Shown piece after piece: positions 1 through 8,194 of a DNA stretch of 64,000 nt (position 1 is its first letter; every line of letters starts with the position of its first letter). Origin of the DNA: Aeromicrobium sp. Root495 (GTDB lineage Bacteria > Actinomycetota > Actinomycetes > Propionibacteriales > Nocardioidaceae); NCBI RefSeq assembly GCF_001426755.1, contig NZ_LMFJ01000001.1:2571721-2635720 (forward strand), written 5' to 3'. The notes below the pieces were generated by a model. That model did no database searches. It was not told the DNA's origin and saw nothing but the letters and a program-made list of their open reading frames with translations. The position numbers and the translations under genes were made by a program.

Positions 1-256
1 GGGTGCCGACGATCGGGAACTGGCTGAGAGCCGTCTTGAGCAGCTGGTTGCGGAGCTCGGGGTCGTCCTGCAGGAAGAAGCCCAGCACCGAGCTGGCGAT
101 CAGCAGGAGGGGGAAGACAGCGATGAAGGCGTAGTAGCTGATGATCGCGGCCAGGTACGGGCCTTGGTCGTCGAAGTACTTGTAGATGACGCCGAGGGGG
201 AAGCCGATGACGGGGTGGGACCGCTGGAAGTCGTCGACCCGGGAGAGCGCGCTCAC
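1..256 (-). CDS. YihY/BrkB family membrane protein (N-terminal part)
   Basis: The reverse strand reads MSALSRVDDFQRSHPVIGFP and continues with YFDDQGPYLAAIISYYAFI, a hydrophobic stretch, and FLQDDPELRNQLL. This is the typical N-terminus of YihY/BrkB inner membrane proteins. Only about 85 residues are present and the C-terminus lies beyond the left edge. The GTG start at 256 overlaps the stop of the MazF-like gene (GTGA), so the two are probably co-translated. The family is widespread but its biochemical role is not settled; the old ribonuclease BN label is wrong for it. The assignment rests on the family-typical N-terminal motif. Confidence 0.85.
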   Translation of the reverse strand, partial: MSALSRVDDFQRSHPVIGFPLGVIYKYFDDQGPYLAAIISYYAFIAVFPLLLIASSVLGFFLQDDPELRNQLLKTALSQFPIVGT

Positions 257-657
257 CGCGACGTGCCCAGGTGCTCCTGGGCCGCGGCGACCACGGCCTC
301 GAAGCGCGCCTGGTCGAGCACGGCGCCCTCACGTCGGACGGACTCGGGGTCGACCTCGACCAGACGGTCGAGCCGCACCTCGCTGGGTCGGCCCTGGCCG
401 TCCCACGCGCCGGTGCCGAGGTCGAGCCAGTGACGACCGGCCCGGGCCTCCTGCTCGACGTCGCGGTCATGGTCCTTGGACGTGAGCGGGAGGCCGAACA
501 GACGCTCGCCGTCGCGCGCCACGAGCAGCACCGGACGGTCCTTGCCCTGAGACGCGTCCTCCTCGAACGGGACCCAGGCCCACACGACCTCGCCGGGGTC
601 GGGACGTCCGTCCGGCTCCGGGGCGTAGGTGCGGTCCACGGCGCCAGCCTGCCACAC
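253..657 (-). CDS. PemK/MazF-like protein without an adjacent antitoxin
   Basis: This 134-residue protein begins its domain with GEVVWAWVPFEEDASQGKDR around residues 22-41, followed by PVLLVA. That is the SH3-like barrel start of PemK/MazF endoribonucleases. It continues with LPLTSKDHD, as in the family's second strand and loop. The family cleaves mRNA in toxin-antitoxin pairs, but I find no small antitoxin gene upstream: the 34 nt before it carry nothing and the next gene is an acyl-CoA synthetase. The gene instead overlaps the BrkB-like gene by GTGA. An alternative GTG start at 639 has a CAGGCT hexamer 6 nt upstream. Toxicity is unproven; it may be a domesticated homologue. Confidence 0.8.
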   Translation of the reverse strand: MWQAGAVDRTYAPEPDGRPDPGEVVWAWVPFEEDASQGKDRPVLLVARDGERLFGLPLTSKDHDRDVEQEARAGRHWLDLGTGAWDGQGRPSEVRLDRLVEVDPESVRREGAVLDQARFEAVVAAAQEHLGTSR

Positions 658-691
658 GCGTCGGTCCGCGAGCCGGACCTCGCCGCCGTGG

Positions 692-2284
692 TCAGTCGAA
701 GTCAGGAAGCTCTCGCTTCATGACCTTGCCGGTGGGGTTGCGGGGCAGCTCGTCGAGGAACTTGACCTTGCGGGGCACGGCGAACCGGGCGACGTGCTCC
801 TTGGCGTAGGCCACGACGGCGTCCTGGTCGAGGCTCTTGCCGTTCTTCACCACGACGTACGCCGCGAGGCAGTGGCCCCAGGACTCGTCGGGGATCCCGG
901 TGACCACGACGTCGGAGATGTCGGGGTGGTCGATGAGGGCGTCCTCGAGCTCACGCGGGAAGACGTTCTCGCCGCCGGAGATGATCATGTCGTCGTCGCG
1001 TCCGGCGACGAACAGGCGTCCGTCCTCGTCGAAGTAGCCGACGTCGCCCGAGTGCATCAGGCCGTCGCGGAAGTCCTTGGAGTTGCCGTCGGTGTAGCCG
1101 CCGAACTGCATCTCGTTGCCCACGTAGATGACGCCGGTCTCACCCGCGGGCACCTCGTTGCCGTCGGTGTCGAGCACCTTGACGACGGTGCGCCACGGGA
1201 CGCGGCCGGCCGTGCCGGGAGCGGCCCGCAGGTCCTCGGGCGAGGCGATGGAGACCCAGCCGGTCTCGGTGGCGCCGTAGAAGTTGTAGACGGAGTCGGT
1301 GAAGGTGTCCATGAAGTGCGTGGCCAGGCCGCCGGCCAGCGCCGAGCCGCTCGAGGCGGTGATGGTGAGGCTGGAGACGTCGGTCTTCTCGATGACCGCG
1401 GGGTCGGCGTCGACGAGGCGCTGCATCATGAGCGGCACCACGACGAGCACCTTGGCCTTGTACTGGTCGATGTCGCGCAGGACCTGCTCGGGCTTGAACC
1501 TGCGGCGGAGCACGTAGGTGGGGACGGTGGAGAGACCGAACCCGAAGTTCAGCAGGCCCCAGGAGTGGAACAGCGGCGCGGCGAGCACGACCGTGCTGTT
1601 GCCGCGGTACGGGATGGACCCGAAGAACGTGAGGAGCGGGTCGAGGTTCTCCGGCTCCTTGCGGTTGGCGCCCTTGGGCAGGCCCGTGGTGCCGGACGTG
1701 AAGATGACGATGCCACCGGGGCGCTCGGGCTTCTTGTGGTCCTTGGAGGACTCGTCGGCCGCGAGCGAGGACAGGGTGGGCAGTCCGTGCGAGTCGTCGT
1801 CCTCCCACGCCACAACGACCGCCTCGCGGTCGACGTCCTTGGCGACCTCGAGGAACTCCTGGTCGAGGATCGTGAGCTGGGCGCTCTCGCGCTTGGCGAG
1901 CTCGGACAGCTGGCCGGCGCTGGCCATGGTGTTGAGCAGCAGCACCTTGCCGCCGATCTGCATGATCGAGACCATCGCGACGACCATGTGGCGGTGGTTG
2001 CGGCACAGGACCGCCACGCCGTCGCCCACCCCGACGCCTCGCTTCTTCAGCGCGGCGCTCGTGCGGTTGATCTCGGCGCTGAGCTCCTTCCACGTGAGCT
2101 CGCCCGCATCGTCGATGATGGCGGCCTGGTTCGGGAACCGGGCCGCGGCCGCGCCGACGGCGGCGGGGAACCCGGGGCCCCAGGTGGCCAGCTTGATGCC
2201 GGCCTTGAGGAGCCGGTGGGGCGGCTGGGGCGCGAGGAGCCCGATCTGCCGCAACACCTTCACCTTGTACGTGAGGTCGCTCAT
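692..2284 (-). CDS. Acyl-CoA synthetase (AMP-forming)
   Basis: This is an ANL-superfamily ligase of about 530 residues that would activate a carboxylic acid to acyl-AMP and then acyl-CoA. The P-loop-like motif TSGTTGLPKG lies near residue 196. YGATETGW lies near 330. The hinge region has SGDVGYFDEDGRLFVAGRDD followed by MIISGGENVFP, and the C-terminal catalytic lysine motif NPTGKVMKREL is intact. I prefer ATG at 2284 (MSDLTYKVKVLRQ), which has GGAG four nt upstream; an ATG at 2296 is also in frame. A TACACT hexamer at about 2318-2323 (reverse strand) is a possible -10. Chain-length specificity cannot be read from the sequence. It is transcribed toward the MazF/BrkB pair. Confidence 0.9.
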   Translation of the reverse strand: MSDLTYKVKVLRQIGLLAPQPPHRLLKAGIKLATWGPGFPAAVGAAAARFPNQAAIIDDAGELTWKELSAEINRTSAALKKRGVGVGDGVAVLCRNHRHMVVAMVSIMQIGGKVLLLNTMASAGQLSELAKRESAQLTILDQEFLEVAKDVDREAVVVAWEDDDSHGLPTLSSLAADESSKDHKKPERPGGIVIFTSGTTGLPKGANRKEPENLDPLLTFFGSIPYRGNSTVVLAAPLFHSWGLLNFGFGLSTVPTYVLRRRFKPEQVLRDIDQYKAKVLVVVPLMMQRLVDADPAVIEKTDVSSLTITASSGSALAGGLATHFMDTFTDSVYNFYGATETGWVSIASPEDLRAAPGTAGRVPWRTVVKVLDTDGNEVPAGETGVIYVGNEMQFGGYTDGNSKDFRDGLMHSGDVGYFDEDGRLFVAGRDDDMIISGGENVFPRELEDALIDHPDISDVVVTGIPDESWGHCLAAYVVVKNGKSLDQDAVVAYAKEHVARFAVPRKVKFLDELPRNPTGKVMKRELPDFD

Positions 2285-2368
2285 CGTGCTCCACATCGTC
2301 GTCAGCCAGGAATCCTCGCGAGTGTAACAACGAGTGACAGGGACGGCCCCTCGTACCGGGACCTGGGC

Positions 2369-4339
2369 TCAGAGCGCCCCGTCGCGGGTGAGCACCGCAC
2401 CGAAGGTCCGGAGCAGGATCCGCGCATCGAGCCACAGGCTCCAGGTGTTCACGTACTGGAGGTCGACGCGGATGGACTCCTCCCACGTGAGCCGCGAACG
2501 GCCGCTCACCTGCCACAGTCCGGTGATGCCGGGGCGCACGTGCAGACGGCGCCACATCCACTCGCTGTACTCGGCGGTCTCGGTGGGAAGGGCCGGCCTG
2601 GGGCCGACGAAGGACATGGTGCCCCTCAGGACGTTGACGAGCTGTGGCAGCTCGTCGAGCGAGGACCGGCGCAGGAGACGCCCGACCCGGGTGATGCGCG
2701 GGTCGTTGGTCAGCTTGAAGAGCGGGCCGGCCCCCTCGTCGTACAGCGCGAGGTCGGCGAGGCGCTCCTCGGCGTCCGCGGTCATGGTGCGGAACTTGAG
2801 CATCGTGAACGGATGACCGTCGCGACCGGTCCGGACCTGGCGGAAGATCACCGGGCCAGGAGAGTCCAGCCGCACGGCCAGCCCGACGAGGAGCAGCAGG
2901 GGCGAGATGACCACGAGCGCGAGGGCCGCGGCCAGCCGGTCGAAGCCGGACTTCACACCGGCCGACACGAGGTGGTGGTTGGGCGGGCGCATGCCCAGCA
3001 CGACCTGACCCCCCAGCTGGCGGGGTCGGATGTACTCGACGTGGTCGTTGAGGTCGGTGAGCACCACGCTCTCCACGCCGACGCGCTCCATGGCCCACGC
3101 GAGGTGGCGCAGGGCGGGTGACGTGAGAGCCGCGTCGGCCGCCACGACCACGGTGGTGGCCCGGTGACGCGCCACGGCGCCCATCACCTCGGGGACGACG
3201 CGGTCGATGGAGCCGATGGCGCCGGCCGGGATCCGCTCGGCCCCCTGCCGCCAGACGCACGTGGCCACGACCTCGATGTCCGGGTCGTCCTGCCACCGCC
3301 TCACCAGCTCGGCGGAGCGACCCTGCTCGCCCACGACGACCGTGCGCTGACGACGCAGCACGCGACGGTTCAGCAGCGCGGCGCCGGCGTGGACCGCCGC
3401 TGCGACGAGGGTCGCCGCGAGTCCCTGCCTCAGGTCGGGGACGTCGGTGACGGCCGCCAGCACCAGCCCGAGCAGGACGACACCCGCCGCCGCGACGAGC
3501 CGCGTGGCCGGGACGAGCGAGCGGGCCCGCTCGTAGGCGGGCAGCGCGCAGAAGGAGTAGACGAGCCACACCGCGATGGACGCGGTGGTGACGGCGGCCG
3601 TGGGCTGGCCCACGGAGAGCTGACGCAGCGCGACCAGTCCGGCGACGAACGCGCCGACGTAGCCGAGCAGACCCTGCTGCACCGCAGCCCTGAGGCTCGA
3701 GCCGAGGGACCGCGCCGAGCGTTCGTGGCTGGCGCGCAGGTAGTGCTCGCCGAACGGCTGGTCGTCGGTGACGCGGGGCGACGGACCCGAGGGGCGCGCC
3801 GTGGAGCGGCGCTCGAGCGACTGCTGGGCGGTGGGACGCGGGCGGCCCACGGGACGGCTGAGGTGCCGGACCGCCTCGGACACGCCCTGGGTGGGCCGCT
3901 GCGACGAGAGCCGGGACGGCACGCTGCCGTCGAGCACCCCGGCAAGGAGCCGGTCGAGCTCCTCCTGCGTCTCGGCGACGTGGATGAGTCCCATGGCGGC
4001 GAGCCGTCGGCTCAGCACGACCTGGTGGTCGTCGACGACCTCGTCGTCGACGGGGACGCGCGGCACGACGATGGGGATGCGACCGGCCTTGCGGGCGTCC
4101 ATGAGACCGCCCGCGCCGCCCTGGAGGACCACGACGTCGGCGCTGCGGTAGTGCTCCAGGAGAGCCCGGGAGTCGAGCATCTCGTGGTTGTCGGCGCCCT
4201 CGATGGGCCGCGTGGAGCCGTGCTGGAACATCACCTTGGCCTGGTGGGCGGCGGCCCACGGCTCGAGCCAGTCGACGAACCGGTCGAACGGATGGTGATA
4301 GGTCCCGACGCTGGCGGCGACGGTGAACGGCTTCCTCAC
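2369..4339 (-). CDS. Fused PssE-like glycosyltransferase and polyprenyl glycosylphosphotransferase
   Basis: One 656-codon frame joins two enzymes. Residues 1 to about 150 resemble PssE/Alg13-type GT28 domains (SVGTYHHPFDRFVDW; VLQGGAGGLMDARKAGRIPI then VVPR; DDEVVDDHQ). A Pro/Arg/Ser-rich linker follows to about 205, then four membrane helices, a Rossmann-like middle region (VVVGEQGRSAELVRRW), and a bacterial sugar transferase domain ([63 protein letters not shown]). The second half would start a polysaccharide on undecaprenyl phosphate; the first, with PssD, would add a sugar. The GTG at 4339 overlaps the pssD stop. Internal GTGs in the linker (for example at 3850) lack a clear ribosome binding site, so I favour a true fusion. 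Confidence 0.85.
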   Translation of the reverse strand: MRKPFTVAASVGTYHHPFDRFVDWLEPWAAAHQAKVMFQHGSTRPIEGADNHEMLDSRALLEHYRSADVVVLQGGAGGLMDARKAGRIPIVVPRVPVDDEVVDDHQVVLSRRLAAMGLIHVAETQEELDRLLAGVLDGSVPSRLSSQRPTQGVSEAVRHLSRPVGRPRPTAQQSLERRSTARPSGPSPRVTDDQPFGEHYLRASHERSARSLGSSLRAAVQQGLLGYVGAFVAGLVALRQLSVGQPTAAVTTASIAVWLVYSFCALPAYERARSLVPATRLVAAAGVVLLGLVLAAVTDVPDLRQGLAATLVAAAVHAGAALLNRRVLRRQRTVVVGEQGRSAELVRRWQDDPDIEVVATCVWRQGAERIPAGAIGSIDRVVPEVMGAVARHRATTVVVAADAALTSPALRHLAWAMERVGVESVVLTDLNDHVEYIRPRQLGGQVVLGMRPPNHHLVSAGVKSGFDRLAAALALVVISPLLLLVGLAVRLDSPGPVIFRQVRTGRDGHPFTMLKFRTMTADAEERLADLALYDEGAGPLFKLTNDPRITRVGRLLRRSSLDELPQLVNVLRGTMSFVGPRPALPTETAEYSEWMWRRLHVRPGITGLWQVSGRSRLTWEESIRVDLQYVNTWSLWLDARILLRTFGAVLTRDGAL

Positions 4340-4785
4340 AGGACGACGCCGACGTTCTGTGCCTTCGGCAGGCGCTCGACGAGCTGGTCCCACTGCGTCA
4401 GGTACTCGTCGACGACCGGGTAGACGAGCCGGCCCGTGAGCGACGGCTTGTCGATGCGGTCGACGGTCTCCATGAAGATGGTGCGGGCGCCCACCGCGTG
4501 CGCCTGCCACATGAAGGGGACCGCGACCGCCGCACCCGTGCTGAAGACCACGTCGGGCTTCCACTCGTGCAGGATCCGGCGGGCGAGACGAGCGTTGCGG
4601 AGCAGGTTGGGCACGTTCCGCTGGGTGGGGTAGTGGCACTCGACGACGCGCTCGCGGGCGAGCTTCATGCGGGCGTCCGCGGTGGGGCCGGTGACCCAGA
4701 GCCGCTCGTGACGTTCCCACCAGGGCTTGAGCGCCAGCGCCTGGGCGAGGTGACCCCCGGACGAGCATGCGATCAAGATCTTCAT
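4336..4785 (-). CDS. PssD/Alg14-like glycosyltransferase subunit
   Basis: This 149-residue protein starts MKILIACSSGGHLAQALALK, the GGH motif of Alg14/PssD/EpsE-type membrane-binding subunits. It continues with KPDVVFSTGAAVAVPFMWQA and a C-terminal FMETVDRIDKPSLTGRLVYP. In known systems this subunit anchors or completes a two-part GT28 enzyme whose catalytic donor-binding half is PssE/Alg13. Here that half is the N-terminus of the next gene, whose GTG overlaps this stop. Together they probably add the second sugar to the lipid-linked repeat unit on the inner face of the membrane. The sugar is unknown. Confidence 0.88.
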   Translation of the reverse strand: MKILIACSSGGHLAQALALKPWWERHERLWVTGPTADARMKLARERVVECHYPTQRNVPNLLRNARLARRILHEWKPDVVFSTGAAVAVPFMWQAHAVGARTIFMETVDRIDKPSLTGRLVYPVVDEYLTQWDQLVERLPKAQNVGVVL

Positions 4786-4803
4786 CGACGTGTTCCTGCT
4801 TCC

Positions 4804-5748
4804 TTAGATTCCCTTGCCCAGACGGCGGGCTGCCGCCTGGACGAAGTGCGGCGTGGCGAGGCGCAGGCCGATGGCCAGGGCGAGCCACGCGCGCAGGTTG
4901 GTGGGCTGGACGCGCAGGACCTGGCGAGCGACCTCGCGGCCCTCGCGGCGCTGGTCCGAGGACACCAGACCGAAGGCGATCTGCGAGCGCAGGCGCGCTG
5001 CCGCCGCGGGCGACTGCTCGATGTCGGGGTGCTTGGCCAGCAGGTAGGTGAGCGCCTGGGCGTACTGGGCCCACTGGCCGAGGAAGTACGACTGGCCCTG
5101 CCAGCGGACCGAGACGAGCGGACGGTTGACGAGCGGGATGTCGGCGACGGCCGACGCGCGCAGCAGGACGTCGGTGTCCTCGCCGTAGCCGCGCGGCAGC
5201 TCCTCGTCGATCAGCCCGATCTCCCCCACGAGGGCCGCGCGGCGGAACACGAAGCTGCTCGAGTGGAGCGCCGTGATGCGGTCCTCGACCAGGTCGCCGT
5301 GGGTGATGAGGTCGGACGGCGCGAGGCGGTCGTGACCGCGGCGGCCGTCGTCGAACCGGGACGCGGTGCCCACGAGGCGGGCCTGCGGATGGGCCTCGAA
5401 GAGCGGCATCTGGGCGGCCAGCTTGCCCGGGAGCCAGACGTCGTCGTCGTCGAGGAAGGCCACGAAGTCGTGGGAGGCGGCCAGGATGCCGGCGTTCCTG
5501 GCGCCGGCGAGACCACGCGTCCGCTCGTTCACGACGGCGCGCAGGGTGCGGTCGGCGGCCAGCTCGACGTCGGGGAGCTCGGCCTCGCAGGCGTCGAACA
5601 CCACGACGACCTCGATGGGTCCCGCGTAGTCCTGGCTCAGGATGCTCTGCACCGCGGCACGCATGAGCTCGGGCCGGCGGTGCGTGGGCACGACCGCCGT
5701 GACGGGGGCGGACGCGACGTCCACCGCCGTCCTCGGCACGCTGCTCAC
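4804..5748 (-). CDS. Family 2 glycosyltransferase
   Basis: This 314-residue GT-A fold enzyme has VTAVVPTHRRPELMRAAVQS near residue 16, GLAGARNAGILAAS near 96 and the acidic motif FLDDDDVWLPGKLAAQ near 113, which would bind the metal and nucleotide sugar. No membrane helix is evident, so it is probably cytoplasmic and works on lipid-linked precursors. The GTG start overlaps the stop of the cytidylyltransferase gene (GTGA). The next gene, pssD-like, follows after 18 nt. Donor and acceptor sugars cannot be predicted. Confidence 0.9.
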   Translation of the reverse strand: MSSVPRTAVDVASAPVTAVVPTHRRPELMRAAVQSILSQDYAGPIEVVVVFDACEAELPDVELAADRTLRAVVNERTRGLAGARNAGILAASHDFVAFLDDDDVWLPGKLAAQMPLFEAHPQARLVGTASRFDDGRRGHDRLAPSDLITHGDLVEDRITALHSSSFVFRRAALVGEIGLIDEELPRGYGEDTDVLLRASAVADIPLVNRPLVSVRWQGQSYFLGQWAQYAQALTYLLAKHPDIEQSPAAAARLRSQIAFGLVSSDQRREGREVARQVLRVQPTNLRAWLALAIGLRLATPHFVQAAARRLGKGI

Positions 5749-6194
5749 CGCTCGACCTGGAGCTCGTGCGCGGAGAGGAACGAGCGCAGCATGGTGCTGC
5801 TCGTGTGGGTCGTGTAGGGGAAGTAGACGACGGCGACGTCGAGCTCACTCATCTCGCGCTCGAGCCGCGCACCCCGCGGCGTGCCCTGCCAGTCGTCGCC
5901 CTTGAAGATGACCTCGAACGGGCGCTGGTGCCAGATCTGGCGCTTGTCGGCGTGACGGTCGATCACGACCTCGTCGACGATGCCGAGGGCGGAGATGATG
6001 TCGATCCGCTCGTCGCATGGCACGACGGCAGGACGACCCTTGAGGTAGGCCACGTACTCGTCGCTCGCCACGCCCACCACGAGGTGGTCACAGTGGTTCC
6101 GCGCGCGGCGGAGCAGGTTGAGATGGCCGACGTGGAACATGTCGTAGACGCCGCTCGCATAGCCGACGCCGAACTTCTGGGCTGCGGCGTTCAT
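5745..6194 (-). CDS. Nucleotidyltransferase of the TagD (glycerol-3-phosphate cytidylyltransferase) type
   Basis: This 149-residue protein reads GYASGVYDMFHVGHLNLLRR near residue 10 (HxGH of cytidylyltransferases), VVGVASDEY near 35, and IFKGDDWQGT near 96, similar to the GxxW(K)G region of TagD. It probably transfers CMP to a phosphorylated alcohol, giving for example CDP-glycerol. The start ATG at 6194 has GGGAG nine nt upstream; the longer open frame to 6434 has no family homology. It fits with the CDP-alcohol phosphatidyltransferase at 12978-13700 in the same locus. The activated alcohol is not identifiable, and an adenylyltransferase is also possible. Confidence 0.82.
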   Translation of the reverse strand: MNAAAQKFGVGYASGVYDMFHVGHLNLLRRARNHCDHLVVGVASDEYVAYLKGRPAVVPCDERIDIISALGIVDEVVIDRHADKRQIWHQRPFEVIFKGDDWQGTPRGARLEREMSELDVAVVYFPYTTHTSSTMLRSFLSAHELQVER

Positions 6195-6333
6195 GCGATC
6201 GGTCTCCCGAGCTGAGGTGTCACTGGTTCCCTCCCCCTTGATGACGCGTGCTGCGTCCTTCAGAGGAGGAGAGCGTCGAGACGGCCGGTCATGACGCGCC
6301 GGACGGCCCGACTTGTCCCGGCGAGGACCCGGG

Positions 6334-7230
6334 TCAACGGGGCAGGTAGACCCGGATCCGGTCGACCTCGAACGTGGCCGGAAGCCGCGTGGTGCCTGGG
6401 CGGGAGGGGTCGAGCCGGCCCCAGTACGCGCCACCGACCTGGAGGTTCAGCCGGATGTTGAGCGCGCCGGTGGAGGCGAGCCACGGGGCGTCACGCGTCT
6501 GCACGACGCCCGTGGTCCGGCCGTCGACCGAGAACCGCAGACACCCGGGGACGCGGTCCACGGCGAAGTCGTGCAGGCCGCGGTCGAGCTGGAGGTCCGG
6601 CGCCGACCAGCCGCGCAGGCTCTGCGAGCCCGGGCCGCTCTCGGTGTCGGAGTGGACGGCCCAGGCCGCGGAGCCCGGGAGCGAGCGCCCGTCGGTGACG
6701 GGGGTCCCCCAGGCCTCCATGACGTCGATCTCGGCAGGACCGTCGGTCTCGCGGAGCCAGAAGGCCGGCCAGAGCGCGCGGGATCGACCCGCGTCGACGG
6801 GCAGACGGGCTCGCATCTCCCACCGGCCGTAGCGCTGCTCGTGGTGACCGATCGTGTCGAGGTAGCCCGTGACGACCGGGCGCTCGGGCGTGCCGCCGGA
6901 GCGGGCCGTGATGCGCAGCCGGCCGTCCTTCACGCTCACGGCGGAGCGCTCGATCCGTGCCTGGTCGAACGACAGCGACGTGTCGTCGCGCACCGTCCAT
7001 CGATCGCGGTCCACGGTGGGCCCGTCGAAGTCGTCGGACCAGGCGAGACGGCCCTGGTCCTGACGGCTGAGGTCGAGCGACCGGAGCTGCCCGCTCGAGC
7101 ACGCCGCGGGACCGGTGGAGGTCCCGGACCCGTCGCGCGACAGCCACGTCCACCCGGCCAGGCCCGCCACGAGGGTCGCTGCGACGCCCAGGAGGAGGGT
7201 CCGCCGACGTCGCTCAGGCGATGCGCGCAC
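6334..7230 (-). CDS. Secreted or membrane-anchored GH16 glycoside hydrolase
   Basis: This 298-residue protein has an Arg-rich N-terminus and one hydrophobic segment (LLLGVAATLVAGLAGWTWLS) acting as signal peptide or anchor. A GH16 jelly roll follows: LAWSDDFDGPTVDRDRWTV, RYGRWEMRARLP, LWPAFWLRE, and the catalytic ExDxxE motif in AEIDVMEAWG. The family cleaves beta-glucans or beta-galactans. Within an exopolysaccharide locus such an enzyme often trims or releases the polymer, suggesting a beta-linked product; that is inference. The GTG start lies inside the 3' end of the sigma factor gene (17-nt overlap), so the two are probably translationally coupled. Confidence 0.88.
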   Translation of the reverse strand: MRASPERRRRTLLLGVAATLVAGLAGWTWLSRDGSGTSTGPAACSSGQLRSLDLSRQDQGRLAWSDDFDGPTVDRDRWTVRDDTSLSFDQARIERSAVSVKDGRLRITARSGGTPERPVVTGYLDTIGHHEQRYGRWEMRARLPVDAGRSRALWPAFWLRETDGPAEIDVMEAWGTPVTDGRSLPGSAAWAVHSDTESGPGSQSLRGWSAPDLQLDRGLHDFAVDRVPGCLRFSVDGRTTGVVQTRDAPWLASTGALNIRLNLQVGGAYWGRLDPSRPGTTRLPATFEVDRIRVYLPR

Positions 7231-8194
7231 GTCCCTCGAGACAGCCGCACCGCTGGTCGTGACGATCTCGTCCGAGCGGGTGGACCGATGCCTGCTGGTC
7301 GAGGGCGGGCCCGGCCTCGGCGACGGGGCGCACCGGAGCGGGCGCGGCCGTGCGCGGGACGGCGTCCGCGAGGTGGCGGTTCACGTCGCGCAGCTCGGCG
7401 AGCGCACCCCGGCAGCCGGAGCACGCGTCGAGGTGGGCGTCGACGACCTGCCGGTCGCGGCGGGTCAGGGACTGGCGCGCGCGTCCACCGAGGAGCACCC
7501 GGACGGGGCGGCACGCAGCGGGCAGCGAGTCGATCGTGCGGGTGACGTGGGCGTCGAGGTAGGCCTGGCGCAACGCACCCCGGGCCCGGTAGGCCAGGGC
7601 CGACACGGCGTTGGGCCGGATGCCGAGCTCCTCGGCGACCTCGCGGGGACGCAGTCCCTCCACCTCCACGCGCCAGAGCACGAGGCGCCAGCGCTCGGGG
7701 AGCTGGGCCAGGGCGTCGCGCACGAGCTCCTGCTCCACGCCCTCGAGGCCGCCGCCGTGGAGGGTGGCCGTGCCGTCGAGCTCCTCGAGCTCGTCGGTGA
7801 CACGCACCCGCGCCCGCTGCTTGAGCCGACGGCCGACCTCGTGGCGCACCGACGTGAAGAGGTACGCCCGGAAGGCGGTCTGCGGTCCGCGGCCCCGACG
7901 TACCTGGTCCAGCACCTGGGCGAAGGTCTCGGCCACGACGTCGTCGGCCTCGACGGCCGGACCGAGATGGCGCGCCAGTCGCAGCGCCGGGTAGCTGTAC
8001 CGACGGTAGAGCTCGTCGAAGGCGCCCTCGCTCCCGGCACGGGCCAGGTCGAGCAGCATCAGGTCGTCGAGATCGGCGAGGGTGCCGACGGCGTCGAGCG
8101 ACGTCCCGGCCTCGTCGAGGTCCTGCTGGACGGGACGGCGCGAGGAGATGACCTCGACCGTCAGGTCTGGTGTGGTGAGTGGAGCACGTGACAC
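7214..8194 (-). CDS. ECF-type sigma factor with C-terminal zinc-finger (anti-sigma-like) domain
   Basis: This 326-residue protein has sigma region 2 at about 55-125 (GAFDELYRRYSYPALRLAR, DDVVAETFAQVL, FRAYLFTSVRHEV). Region 4 lies at about 170-220 (ALAQLPERWRLVLWRVEVEG, then PREVAEELGI and AVSALAYRARGALRQAY). The C-terminal tail carries HLDACSGCRGALAEL, an HxxxCxxC zinc-binding motif typical of ZAS anti-sigma domains. A sigma factor with a built-in ZAS module may be controlled by redox or cell-envelope signals, possibly through contact with the membrane. The start is GTG at 8194 with a GGGG stretch upstream. It lies upstream of and overlaps GH16, and may direct the divergent wzz gene; that is inference. 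Confidence 0.85.
   Translation of the reverse strand: MSRAPLTTPDLTVEVISSRRPVQQDLDEAGTSLDAVGTLADLDDLMLLDLARAGSEGAFDELYRRYSYPALRLARHLGPAVEADDVVAETFAQVLDQVRRGRGPQTAFRAYLFTSVRHEVGRRLKQRARVRVTDELEELDGTATLHGGGLEGVEQELVRDALAQLPERWRLVLWRVEVEGLRPREVAEELGIRPNAVSALAYRARGALRQAYLDAHVTRTIDSLPAACRPVRVLLGGRARQSLTRRDRQVVDAHLDACSGCRGALAELRDVNRHLADAVPRTAAPAPVRPVAEAGPALDQQASVHPLGRDRHDQRCGCLEGRARIA

Noticed and set aside
629..3121. 830-codon open frame on the plus strand
   Set aside because: It is antisense to the acyl-CoA synthetase and sugar transferase genes, whose family motifs are intact. The composition (Val/Gly/Asp/His/Glu-rich) is that of a high-GC shadow frame.
5745..6434. 229-residue version of the cytidylyltransferase
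   Set aside because: The first 80 codons are low-complexity and lack homology; the ATG at 6194 with GGGAG starts right before the conserved domain.
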